A program made the translations under genes and the position numbers. This document shows positions 48,463 to 56,375 of a DNA stretch of 64,000 nucleotides, piece after piece; the first letter of the stretch is position 1, and each line of letters starts with the position of its first letter. This stretch comes from JAPWJZ01 sp965279315 (GTDB lineage Bacteria > Pseudomonadota > Alphaproteobacteria > Micavibrionales > UBA2020): positions 496,001-560,000 of the forward strand of contig OZ257145.1 of the NCBI GenBank assembly GCA_965279315.1, written 5' to 3'. Below the pieces are notes generated by a model. The model saw only the letters and a program-made list of their open reading frames with translations. It had not been told where the DNA came from and did no database searches.

Positions 48463-48864
48463 CTAGCCCGTCTGTAGCAGCGCGGAGGCCGCGTTGATGT
48501 ATTTGCGGCCCGCTTCCTGACCCGACAATGCCGCCTGCGACAACGTTTCGGTCTGGCGGACGCTTGCCAGCTTGATCAGCATCGGCAGGTTGATGCCCGC
48601 CAGCGCCTCGATCTTTTTGTCCTGCGTGATGGAGATGGCAAGGTTCGAGGGTGTGCCGCCGAACATGTCGGTCAGGATCAATACGCCCTTGCCCGCATCG
48701 ACGGATGCGACCTTGGTGATGATTTCCTGGCGTTTTTTTTCCATGTCGTCTTCGGGGCCCATGCAGACGGCTTCGATCTGCTTTTGGGGACCTACGATAT
48801 GTTCCATCACCGAAATGAATTCTTCGGCAAGACGGCCATGGGTGACGATGACGATACCGATCAT
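48463..48864 (-). CDS. PTS EIIA component (mannose/fructose-type fold)
   Basis: 133 residues. Active His9 in GIVIVTHGRLAEEF and LTDMFGGTPSNLA are diagnostic of the EIIA-Man family. It stands alone, without EIIB, IIC or IID, as in other alphaproteobacteria where it serves regulation rather than sugar uptake. It is 6 nt before ptsH. Confidence 0.93.
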   Translation of the reverse strand: MIGIVIVTHGRLAEEFISVMEHIVGPQKQIEAVCMGPEDDMEKKRQEIITKVASVDAGKGVLILTDMFGGTPSNLAISITQDKKIEALAGINLPMLIKLASVRQTETLSQAALSGQEAGRKYINAASALLQTG

Positions 48865-48893
48865 GGTAAACCTTCCTTCTTAAAGACGCGCGG

Positions 48894-49379
48894 CTACTTC
48901 ACCACGATATTGGGGCGGTGCGCGATTTCCATCGCCTTGAACACCTTCAGCACCGACGAATTGTCGAATGCATGCAATTTGAATTTCGGCAGCTGCACGC
49001 CCAGGACCTCGTGCGTTTCGGGGTCGGGCAGGCGCGGCACTTCGTCGCGCTTCACAAGGTCGATCACAAGGCGCAACCGCGCGGCATTCGTGACGGGGAA
49101 GCGCAGCAGGCCGACGCCGCGCACCTCCATCAGCCCGCGGATGGATTCCACGCTGTCGGCGTAAATCTTGTCCTGACGTCGTTCCAGCACAACCTGGTCG
49201 TCGCAGATCAGGACACCACCGGCGTCGATCAGGCGGTAGGCGAGGTCGGATTTGCCCATGCCCGAAAGCCCGCGCAGGAACACGGCCGAATGTTCGAAAT
49301 GCGCCGATTTCAGCAGCACGGCAGTACCATGCAGCGTGACTTTTTTCGGCTCCGGCGGCGCGGATCTGGCGATACCCAA
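48894..49379 (-). CDS. hprK: HPr kinase/phosphorylase (short alphaproteobacterial form)
   Basis: 161 residues, TTG start; only the C-terminal catalytic domain, as is usual in alphaproteobacteria (Gram-positive HprK is about 310). Walker A GLSGMGKSDLA (37-47), LICDDQVVLE, and the signature EVRGVGLLRFP. It phosphorylates HPr on serine. It is the first gene of the phosphotransferase run and follows folC after 12 nt. No ChvG/ChvI two-component genes are upstream, unlike in many relatives. Confidence 0.9.
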   Translation of the reverse strand: MGIARSAPPEPKKVTLHGTAVLLKSAHFEHSAVFLRGLSGMGKSDLAYRLIDAGGVLICDDQVVLERRQDKIYADSVESIRGLMEVRGVGLLRFPVTNAARLRLVIDLVKRDEVPRLPDPETHEVLGVQLPKFKLHAFDNSSVLKVFKAMEIAHRPNIVVK

Positions 49380-49391
49380 GGGGGCGGTCCT

Positions 49392-50750
49392 TTAAGCGTT
49401 GTTGATCTTCAGGGCATGCCCGACAAGATAGAGCGAGCCTGTAATAATTATACGCTGCGGAGTGGCGAATTGGAAGGCAAGAGACTGGATCGCGCTTTCC
49501 AGATTGGGTGCGGGGCGGGCATCCGCAAAGCCGGATTTCGCAAGGTAATCACAGAGTTCGCCGGCCGACACCATCGGCGCGTCGATCTGGCCGTCGACCG
49601 CCGTGATCGTGCGCGGCAGACCTGCGAATTTCAGGTAGAACGTGTCCGGTTCTTTCTTGCGCTTGAAACCGGTGATGATGTGCAGCGGTTTTTCGACGCC
49701 CCAAGCCTTCGCCTGTTCGACCAGCACTTCCGCGCCGCTGTCGTTGTGCGCGCCGTCGACCCACAATTCCCATCCGGCGGGCAGCAGCGCGGCAAGCGTG
49801 CCTTTCTTCAGCTGCTGGAAACGCCCCTGCCATTCCACGTCCCGCATGGCGCGCGAAAGGATGCCTTCGGTCGCAAGATGGCTGAAGCTGCTGGATTCAA
49901 TGGCGGCAATGGCGGTGCCCGCATTGATGACCTGATGCGCGCCGACCAGTTGCGGGCGGGGCAGTTCGCCCTTGAAAATTTTTCCGCCATAGCGGAACGT
50001 CGCGCCATGGTCGGCGATCGTCCAGTCGCGCCCTGCAAGACTGACATCCGCGTTTTCGGATTTTGCCTTTTCAAGGAAGATATCCAGCACGCCTTCGCCG
50101 ACCTGCGGCGCGATGATGACGGGGCAGCCGTGTTTGATGATGCCCGCCTTTTGCGACGCGATTTCGGGCAGGGTATCGCCCAGCAGCCGCATATGGTCGA
50201 ACGAAATGCGCGTCAGCATCGCGACGCTTTTTTCCACGACATTGGTTGAATCGAACATGCCGCCAAGGCCGGTTTCCAGCAGCACCGCATCGGCTTGCTT
50301 GCGCGACCAGGCAAGGAATGAAAGGCAGGTAAAAAATTCGAAAAACGACACCGGTTCGTCGCGGCTGGCCGCTTCGCACTCGGCGATGAGGTCGAGGAGA
50401 TGGTCGGGCTCGACCAGTTTGCCCGCGATCATGATGCGTTCTTCGAACCGCACCAGATGGGGGGAGATGAACTTGTGGACGGCGAGGCCGCCGGCCTCGA
50501 ATATCGCCTGCAAAAACGCAAGCGACGATCCCTTGCCGTTTGTGCCCGCCACATGAAACACGGGCGGCAGTTTCCGGTGCGGATTGCCAAGCTTTTCCAG
50601 CATGCGCAGGGTCGGCTGCAGCCCTGTCGGGGCGAGCGGGATATGGCGCAGGCGGATGGCGTTGATGGCCTGTTCCAGCGCCGGAACGGGCGAATACGTC
50701 CATTCCGTCAGCAGGTGTGGCGCAGCAGTCGCTTGGTTTTTGTCGAGCAA
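49392..50750 (-). CDS. folC: dihydrofolate synthase / folylpolyglutamate synthase
   Basis: 452 residues. TTG start at 50750 with AGGGGG 5-6 nt upstream; no upstream ATG is in frame. P-loop HVAGTNGKGSS, HLVRFEERI, the Mur-ligase-like LLETGLGGMFDSTN, SFDHMRLLGDT and VDGAHND. It adds glutamate to dihydropteroate and to folates. It lies 22 nt downstream of accD, the classic accD-folC pair. Confidence 0.95.
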   Translation of the reverse strand: MLDKNQATAAPHLLTEWTYSPVPALEQAINAIRLRHIPLAPTGLQPTLRMLEKLGNPHRKLPPVFHVAGTNGKGSSLAFLQAIFEAGGLAVHKFISPHLVRFEERIMIAGKLVEPDHLLDLIAECEAASRDEPVSFFEFFTCLSFLAWSRKQADAVLLETGLGGMFDSTNVVEKSVAMLTRISFDHMRLLGDTLPEIASQKAGIIKHGCPVIIAPQVGEGVLDIFLEKAKSENADVSLAGRDWTIADHGATFRYGGKIFKGELPRPQLVGAHQVINAGTAIAAIESSSFSHLATEGILSRAMRDVEWQGRFQQLKKGTLAALLPAGWELWVDGAHNDSGAEVLVEQAKAWGVEKPLHIITGFKRKKEPDTFYLKFAGLPRTITAVDGQIDAPMVSAGELCDYLAKSGFADARPAPNLESAIQSLAFQFATPQRIIITGSLYLVGHALKINNA

Positions 50751-50772
50751 ACCGGCCCCCTGACGTCAAAGG

Positions 50773-51672
50773 CTATTTCTGCGCGCCGTTGGCTTTCTTG
50801 CGGGCACCGGCATCCGCCGCACGCGGCTTTGTGAGCAGCTGGATGATCGAGCCGATGCGCTGGCGCAGCTCAAAGCGCGGCACGACAAGGTCGACCATGC
50901 CGTGATCGCGCAGGTATTCCGCCGTCTGGAAACCGTCGGGCAGCGATGCGCGGATGGTTTCCTGAATGACGCGGCGGCCGGCAAAGCCGATCTGCGCGCC
51001 GGGTTCGGCGATATGGATGTCGCCCAGCATCGCAAAGGATGCCGACACGCCGCCCGTGGTGGGGTCGGTCAGCAGCACGATATAGGGCAGTTTCGCTTCC
51101 TTCACCGTTTCAACGGCGATGACAGAACGCGGCATCTGCATCAGCGAGATCATGCCTTCCTGCATACGCGCGCCGCCCGAAGCGGGGATGACGATATAAG
51201 GGGCTTTCAGCTGCACGGCCAGCCGCGCGCCGGTGATGAGGCCGTCACCGACCGCCGCACCCATTGATCCGCCCATGAAATCGAAATCGAACGCGGCAAT
51301 CACGGCCTGCTGGCCGGTGATCGTGCCATGCGCAACGACAATCGCGTCCTTGCGCCCAGTTTCGTTTTGCGCGTCTTTCAGGCGGTCGGTGTATTTTTTG
51401 CGGTCGCGGAATTTCAAGGGATCGAGCACGGGCTTGGGCAGTTCGGATTCGGTATACGCGCCGTCGTCGAACAGCATCTTCAGGCGGTCCTTGACCGCCA
51501 TGCGCAGGTGGTGGCCGCAATGCTGGCAGACATTCAGGTTCTTGACCATTTCCTGATGATGGAGCATCGCCTCGCAGCCCGGGCATTTCTGCCAGAGGTT
51601 ATCGGGGACATCCTTTTTCGAGGATATCAGGGCCTTGATCTTGGGCGGGACGAAGTTCGTGATCCAGTTCAT
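50773..51672 (-). CDS. accD: acetyl-CoA carboxylase carboxyltransferase subunit beta
   Basis: 299 residues. Zinc ribbon C30/C33/C49/C52 (CPGC and CQHC), then the crotonase-like domain with FDFDFMGGSMGAAVGD, SGGARMQEGM and TDPTTGGVSASFA. It pairs with AccA to make malonyl-CoA, the feed for FabD at 27 kb. The usual alphaproteobacterial upstream trpFBA genes are missing; an ankyrin gene is divergent instead. Confidence 0.97.
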   Translation of the reverse strand: MNWITNFVPPKIKALISSKKDVPDNLWQKCPGCEAMLHHQEMVKNLNVCQHCGHHLRMAVKDRLKMLFDDGAYTESELPKPVLDPLKFRDRKKYTDRLKDAQNETGRKDAIVVAHGTITGQQAVIAAFDFDFMGGSMGAAVGDGLITGARLAVQLKAPYIVIPASGGARMQEGMISLMQMPRSVIAVETVKEAKLPYIVLLTDPTTGGVSASFAMLGDIHIAEPGAQIGFAGRRVIQETIRASLPDGFQTAEYLRDHGMVDLVVPRFELRQRIGSIIQLLTKPRAADAGARKKANGAQK

Positions 51673-51838
51673 GCGCTTAAAACCTTACCGTTCAGAGTCG
51701 CGTTTTTAACATGGGGAGGCGTTTTTCGTCATTATAATAAGCAACATTATTACCATAAATCTGCCAATTATTGACATAATTGCGAAAGCGGAGTACCAAT
51801 ATAGGGTCTTTAAAAGAAGAATCTGCCGGAAAACCCGT

Positions 51839-52696
51839 ATGAAAACCGCCGCGAATTTCAACGATGCCGCCGCCCCCGATGTGCCCCACGGATCCGATCC
51901 GGCGGGCCTCGCGAAGCAGCTGTTCGATGAATTATATAAGGTGGAATTCGGCGACGGCACCCCGGTCGATATCCCCAAGGTCAAACGGCTGATCGAACAG
52001 GGCGCAGACCTTTCTTACCGCCATCCCGAATTGAACCAGACCGCCTTCGAATTCCTGCGCAGCTATCACGAGGTGACGCAGGAAGTTCTCTATCTGCCGC
52101 AATTCGTCGGGCAGGACCTGATCCTTGTGCTGAACGAGGACGACCAGGATGTAGAGATGGTGAAAAGCCTGCTGGGGCAGGATGCCGACCTGAACCAGCG
52201 CGGCGAACAGGGCCGCACGCCGCTGATGATTGCGGCGCGCAAGGGCCGCAGCGAAAGCGTGAAAGCCATCGCCGAAAAAGACGACAACCTGATGCGCACC
52301 GACAATCACGGCTGGAATGCGCTGATGCATGCGGCGATGGACGGCCGCCTGAAATCCGCACAGGTCCTGATCGATGCGCGGATGCCCGTCACCCTGCGTT
52401 CCACCAGCGGCTACACCGCGCTCGACCTTGCGCTTGTCGGCGGGGGCAACGATGAACCGCTGTCGGCCACCCGCCTGCAACTGGCGGTGCTGCTGGTGCA
52501 GAACGGCGCGAGCCTGCACCAGAAAAACGAAAAAGAGATTTCCCCCATCGAATACCTGAAAATGAACGGCGAAGAAGAGGCGATCAAGGCCCTGACCGCA
52601 GCATCCGCGCAATACAACGTCACGCTGGCGCAGACCGCCGTGATCGGCAAGGGCATCGCCGCCCCTGCGGTTGCAAGGTTCCGCCGCGCGGGTTAA
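51839..52696 (+). CDS. ankyrin-repeat protein 3
   Basis: 285 residues. At least four repeat units are visible: VKRLIEQGADLSYRH, VKSLLGQDADLNQRGEQGRT with PLMIAARKGRSESVKAI, DNHGWNALMHAAMDGRLKSA, and STSGYTALDLALVGGG. No signal peptide. The last residues, GIAAPAVARFRRAG, nearly match the end of ankyrin protein 5 (AAPATARF). It is followed after 9 nt by a one- or two-repeat ankyrin gene, so the two are likely co-transcribed. Confidence 0.83.
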   Translation: MKTAANFNDAAAPDVPHGSDPAGLAKQLFDELYKVEFGDGTPVDIPKVKRLIEQGADLSYRHPELNQTAFEFLRSYHEVTQEVLYLPQFVGQDLILVLNEDDQDVEMVKSLLGQDADLNQRGEQGRTPLMIAARKGRSESVKAIAEKDDNLMRTDNHGWNALMHAAMDGRLKSAQVLIDARMPVTLRSTSGYTALDLALVGGGNDEPLSATRLQLAVLLVQNGASLHQKNEKEISPIEYLKMNGEEEAIKALTAASAQYNVTLAQTAVIGKGIAAPAVARFRRAG

Positions 52697-52705
52697 ACTT
52701 TTCCC

Positions 52706-52966
52706 ATGCCTGCAAATATTTTATTCAACAAAGCCGCGCTGATGATCCCGCTGTCACCCGAAGGCATGGGCATATTGCTGCTGACGGAACTGCGCAAGGA
52801 TGCGCCCGATCTGCAAAAGGCGATGGGGTTGCTGCGCAGCGGCGCGGACACCAATATCCGCGACAAGCGCGGGTTTTCCGCCCTGATGTGGGCGGTGACC
52901 AAGGGCCATGACGACATTGCGGATGCGATCATCGCGCTATCCGAATTACCATCGGGCGAAGATTAG
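52706..52966 (+). CDS. short ankyrin-repeat protein 4
   Basis: 86 residues. One full ankyrin unit, AMGLLRSGADTNIRDKRG with FSALMWAVTKGHDDIADAI, plus a leading helical part. It lacks the AAPxxARF tail. It could be a fragment split from the preceding gene or a genuine small adaptor. Its stop overlaps that of pyrF by 4 nt on the opposite strand. Confidence 0.7.
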   Translation: MPANILFNKAALMIPLSPEGMGILLLTELRKDAPDLQKAMGLLRSGADTNIRDKRGFSALMWAVTKGHDDIADAIIALSELPSGED

Positions 52967-53685
52967 GCGGCCTTGCGCTTCAGGCTGTCGAGGATATCCT
53001 GCGCGGCTTTTGCGGGGTCGGATGATTGCGTGATGGGGCGCCCGATCACAAGGTAATCCGCGCCGAGATCTGCCGCCGCTTGCGGCGTCAGCGTGCGTTT
53101 CTGGTCGCCCGCAGCAGAACCTTCGGGACGGATGCCCGGCACAACCAGTTTCATGCGCGACGACAGTTTCGTGCGCAAGGAGGCGATTTCAAGCGGGGAG
53201 CAGATAACGCCCTGCAAACCCGCATTATCCGCCAGCTGCGCAAGGCGCAAGACCTGATCGCCAGCCGGTTGTTGCTGCCCGACCGATTCAAGGTCGTTGT
53301 CATCCATATGTGTCAGCACTGTCACCCCCAGGAGCGCGGGCAACGGGCAACTGAACTGCACAGCAGCATCCTGCGCGGCATCGATGGCGGCGCGCATCAT
53401 GGCTGTGCCGCCGGAAGTATGGATGGTGATGAAATCCGCGCGGCAGCGCACGGCGGCGCGCACCGCGCCCGCAACCGTATTGGGGATATCGTGCAGTTTC
53501 AGGTCGAGGAAAACGGGCGCGTCATTGCCCTTTAATTCCCGCAAGCGTTCCACGCAGAACGGCCCTTCGGCGGCAAAAAGCTCGAGGCCGATTTTAATGC
53601 CGATATCGACCCTTGCCAGCTTGCGCACAAGATCCTGCGCATCCTGCATATTGGCCGCGTCAATCGCGCAAAAAATCCCCGTCAT
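52963..53685 (-). CDS. pyrF: orotidine-5'-phosphate decarboxylase
   Basis: 240 residues. FCAIDAANM at the start, catalytic D61-x-K63-x-x-D66 in FLDLKLHDIPNT, then TIHTSGGTAMM, VPGIRPEGSAAGDQKR and VIGRPITQSSDP. It performs the last step of UMP synthesis. It lies 12 nt behind ridA; expression may depend on the hairpin controlling ridA translation. Confidence 0.96.
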   Translation of the reverse strand: MTGIFCAIDAANMQDAQDLVRKLARVDIGIKIGLELFAAEGPFCVERLRELKGNDAPVFLDLKLHDIPNTVAGAVRAAVRCRADFITIHTSGGTAMMRAAIDAAQDAAVQFSCPLPALLGVTVLTHMDDNDLESVGQQQPAGDQVLRLAQLADNAGLQGVICSPLEIASLRTKLSSRMKLVVPGIRPEGSAAGDQKRTLTPQAAADLGADYLVIGRPITQSSDPAKAAQDILDSLKRKAA

Positions 53686-53697
53686 CGCAATCCGTCC

Positions 53698-54159
53698 TTA
53701 CCTGATTTCAAAAATCGCATCGACCTCGACCGCTGCGCCCAGCGGCAGTGCAGCCACGCCGACCGCCGCGCGCGCGTGTTTCCCTGCATCGCCGAAGACT
53801 TCCACGATCAGGTCGGATGCGCCGTTGATGACTTTCGGATGGTCGAAAAATTCCGGTGTCGACGCCACGAAGCCGCCGAGGCGCAGGCAGCGCGCCACGC
53901 GGTCAAGGTCGCCACCCAAAGCGGCCGCGGCCTGCGCGAGGATGTTGATGGCGCAGATGCGCGCGGCGGCAGCGCCCTGCTCGACCGTCGTGTCCTTGCC
54001 CAGCAAACCTTTCGACAGTTGCCCCGCCGCCATCGGCAGCTGGCCCGAAATATAAAGAGTGTTGCCGGAAATGGTGAAGGGCACATAATTCGCCAGCGGC
54101 GCCGGGATCTGCGGCAGCGCGATGTTCAGTTCGGTCAAACGGTCGTTGATTCGTGACAT
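53698..54159 (-). CDS. RidA family protein
   Basis: 153 residues, the YjgF/YER057c/UK114 fold. LYISGQLPMAAGQ and AARICAINILAQAAAALGGDLDRV are typical; the tail ARAAVGVAALPLGAAVEVDAIFEI carries the family end motif. RidA deaminates reactive enamine/imine intermediates. The key arginine in the last motif (normally RxxVxVxxLP) appears here as ARAAVGVAALP, so an Arg is present. The SD sits in a hairpin at 54166-54193. Confidence 0.88.
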   Translation of the reverse strand: MSRINDRLTELNIALPQIPAPLANYVPFTISGNTLYISGQLPMAAGQLSKGLLGKDTTVEQGAAAARICAINILAQAAAALGGDLDRVARCLRLGGFVASTPEFFDHPKVINGASDLIVEVFGDAGKHARAAVGVAALPLGAAVEVDAIFEIR

Positions 54160-54165
54160 GAAAAA

Positions 54166-54193
54166 GCTCCTTTGGCGGCCAGCCTAAAGGAGC
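54166..54193 (-). promoter_or_regulatory. hairpin sequestering the ridA ribosome-binding site
   Basis: On the minus strand GCTCCTTT and AAAGGAGC pair over 8 bp with a 12-nt loop. The 3' arm contains AGGAG, which is the ridA Shine-Dalgarno, followed by TTTTT and then ATG 54159. The same hairpin plus T run also has the form of an intrinsic terminator. Either way it would limit ridA-pyrF expression. Confidence 0.7.
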
Positions 54194-54219
54194 GTGTTTA
54201 TCCGTTCAACGTTTAAGCG

Positions 54220-54402
54220 TCATAGACCCAGTTTGGTGAGGTCGAGATTGGCGAAGGTTTCATAAGTCGTCTTGGCGCGGCTGTTCGCGGGCGTGATGGA
54301 CGACAGCGGCATTTCGGTCTGGCGCGTGGCCTTGCTTTTGAAATCGTCGGTAATGGTCGCTGCCCAGGCATCGCCATCGGGGAATTTTTCTTCGTGGCCC
54401 AT
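54220..54402 (-). CDS. small hypothetical protein (60 residues)
   Basis: From ATG 54402, with AGGAGG 8 nt upstream, an excellent ribosome site. The reading GHEEKFPDGDAWAATITDDF is acidic, followed by a polar segment ending FANLDLTKLGL. No recognised family, no membrane part. It lies 60 nt before ridA and the hairpin between them could terminate its transcript. The near-consensus SD is the main evidence that it is real. Confidence 0.6.
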   Translation of the reverse strand: MGHEEKFPDGDAWAATITDDFKSKATRQTEMPLSSITPANSRAKTTYETFANLDLTKLGL

Positions 54403-54569
54403 ATCCATTACCTCCTATCCGTCACAATCCAGTCATCTATTCTCAGTATCCCAGTTATAAGTTAACGCATTATGAATTTGGTCTTAACAGCCAAAAGATA
54501 TAACAAGCCGCTGTTTTTCATTGGTTTTTTCGGCGACATGCCCGAAAGTTCCATAGATTACCATAATTA

Positions 54570-54598
54570 TTGCGCCCTTTGGCCGCTTCGTATATGAT
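54570..54598 (+). promoter_or_regulatory. promoter of ankyrin gene 5
   Basis: TTGCGC (54570-54575), 17-nt spacer, TATGAT (54593-54598). It predicts a start near 54605 and a leader of about 80 nt that carries the G-rich motif at 54648. Confidence 0.55.
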
Positions 54599-54647
54599 AG
54601 CGGGCAGCCTGACGCAGCAAAGAACCGGAAGAATCGGCAGCTGTGCC

Positions 54648-54674
54648 GGGTGAATAGGGGATAGGGGATAGGGG
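54648..54674 (+). promoter_or_regulatory. G-quadruplex motif in the leader of ankyrin gene 5
   Basis: Four G runs (GGG at 54648, GGGG at 54657, 54664 and 54671) with loops of 6, 3 and 3 nt, partly from a triple 7-nt repeat ATAGGGG. It ends 12 nt before the ATG and takes the place of a normal Shine-Dalgarno. Fits the G3+N1-7 quadruplex rule on the sense strand. Confidence 0.65.
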
Positions 54675-54686
54675 AAACAAGACATC

Positions 54687-55514
54687 ATGGCCAGCACGCC
54701 GTTCAACAATGCCGCCGCGCCCGCGAACGACAACGCGGAAAGCCTCGACCGCCAGTTATTAAGCGCCGCCGAATTCGGCGAAACGGCCAAAATGGTCGAC
54801 CTGATCGCGCAAGGCGCAAACATCAATGCCCGTCACACCAATAACGACACGCCGCTCCACATCGCCGCGCGCGAGGGGCATCTGGATGCCGTGAAGCTGC
54901 TGATCGAAAAACAGGCCGATACCAGCCTTGTCAATAATTCCCGGCAGACCGCGCTGATGGTATCGGTGCGCGAACATCAGGACGAACAGATCAACCTGGT
55001 GCTGGTCAACGCCAAAACCCCCGTCAACCAGCAGGACAGCAAAGGCCGCACCGCCGCCTATTTCGCGGCGCAGGACGGCCTTGTCGTCACGACCGAAGCG
55101 CTGGGCAAAGCGGGTGCGGATTTTTCGCTGACCGGCGACGACGGCGTGACGCCCCTGATCTGGGCGACGCGCCTGCCGAACAAGCACGGGACGATTGACG
55201 TCATCACGCAATATCCGACCGCAGGGCTGGACGCGCAGGATGAACAGGGCCGCTCCGCGCTGATGGAAGCAGCGGTGAAGAATGACAGCAAGCTGGTGGA
55301 TAAATATATCGGTTTGGGCGCGAACGTGATGCTCTACGACAACGACCAGAAACGCGCGCGTGATCTCGCGCAGGAATTCAGCGCAGGCGAGAGCCTGAAG
55401 AAGATCGAGGCCGCCGAGGCCGCGATATCGCAGCCGCTCGCCAAAGGCGTCAGCGGCAATCTGGCCGCGCCCGCCACTGCGCGTTTCAAGCCGAAACAGC
55501 CGGTCACGGAATAA
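54687..55514 (+). CDS. ankyrin-repeat protein 5
   Basis: 275 residues. Four or five repeats: LIAQGANINARHTNNDTPLH with IAAREGHLDAVKLLIE, NNSRQTALMVSVREHQ, KGRTAAYFAAQDGLVVTTE, DGVTPLIWATRLPNK, DEQGRSALMEAAVKND. No signal peptide. The C-terminal segment NLAAPATARFKPKQ shares the AAPxxARF motif with ankyrin protein 3. The promoter and G-rich leader are described separately. It is convergent with the pilin-like gene. Confidence 0.84.
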   Translation: MASTPFNNAAAPANDNAESLDRQLLSAAEFGETAKMVDLIAQGANINARHTNNDTPLHIAAREGHLDAVKLLIEKQADTSLVNNSRQTALMVSVREHQDEQINLVLVNAKTPVNQQDSKGRTAAYFAAQDGLVVTTEALGKAGADFSLTGDDGVTPLIWATRLPNKHGTIDVITQYPTAGLDAQDEQGRSALMEAAVKNDSKLVDKYIGLGANVMLYDNDQKRARDLAQEFSAGESLKKIEAAEAAISQPLAKGVSGNLAAPATARFKPKQPVTE

Positions 55515-55536
55515 TTACTCCATAAATCTGGCATAA

Positions 55537-56340
55537 TTACCCTTGAATACGGAAGATAAGGCCGCATTCCTTGGTCGTAACAATTTCTGAATAGACAGGT
55601 TTCTGCTCATTGAAGCAGCGAGATGACCCATATGCCTGCACGAACCCACTATTGGGGTATCCGTCATCCATGCGGCGATCAATAGCCTTGGCATCTTGGG
55701 GCGACAAAGCCTGATGGCCTACTTTATTCAGCGGCGAGCCGCGAAGCACTTCATCACTAATGAGCACAAGAATAGTTCCTTTCATTCCCTTATTTTCCGG
55801 AGCGAGGGATATGGATAGCGGCGTGCCATTCCAGTAGCCGGCAATGAAGCCTCCTCCAGTCTCAGCGGCAGGAAATACTGTGCCAAAAGTAACTGGTGCA
55901 TCTGGATTGATGCCAGATCCATCAACGCCAGTAATCAAATTAGCGAAGAATAGATGTGCCCAAAAAAGCACCGTTTCATCTTCCATGGATTTCGCTGGAA
56001 CTCTTACCTGCCCGATGACAGGAGGCTCCAATGTCAGTCCAAAGGCTGGATTGCCGATGATATTATTTCCGGCCTCGGCAGAATAAGGATTGCAGTTTTC
56101 ACCTTGAAAACCTGTGCAACCCACCAAACGCTCGCCTGCGGATGGCATGTCACCCGGATATGATTGGAAGGCATCGCGGAAAGCTGTTACCGCAGCTTCA
56201 TAGGACATGACCTGCTTGACTACGCCTTTTACAGCGGGGTTACTCAGACCTGATTGTTCCGCATATGCAAAACTCTTGACGTGTGCTACCGAGACAACTG
56301 AAAGCAAAATCATATAGAAATATTTTACTAATCTATGCAT
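55537..56340 (-). CDS. secreted pilin-like protein without prepilin signal
   Basis: 267 residues. The N-terminus (MHRLVKYFYMILLSVVSVAH, then Ala-rich to about 28) is an ordinary signal peptide, not a prepilin leader. Residues about 47-67, YEAAVTAFRDAFQSYPGDMP, match the AxxxFRDxYxxxPGD motif common in type IV pilin-like and pseudopilin proteins. Cys pairs (GCTGFQGENC and a later C near the end) suggest a disulfide. Codon use is AT-rich compared with neighbours, so it may be acquired. No pilus machinery is present nearby. Confidence 0.65.
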   Translation of the reverse strand: MHRLVKYFYMILLSVVSVAHVKSFAYAEQSGLSNPAVKGVVKQVMSYEAAVTAFRDAFQSYPGDMPSAGERLVGCTGFQGENCNPYSAEAGNNIIGNPAFGLTLEPPVIGQVRVPAKSMEDETVLFWAHLFFANLITGVDGSGINPDAPVTFGTVFPAAETGGGFIAGYWNGTPLSISLAPENKGMKGTILVLISDEVLRGSPLNKVGHQALSPQDAKAIDRRMDDGYPNSGFVQAYGSSRCFNEQKPVYSEIVTTKECGLIFRIQG

Positions 56341-56375
56341 TAAAAGTTTACCTCTATTTCTTCATGTCAAAACGA

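Noticed and set aside
48918..50249. 443-codon plus-strand frame
   Set aside because: Antisense of hprK and folC; no domain and His/Arg/Asp/Phe bias.
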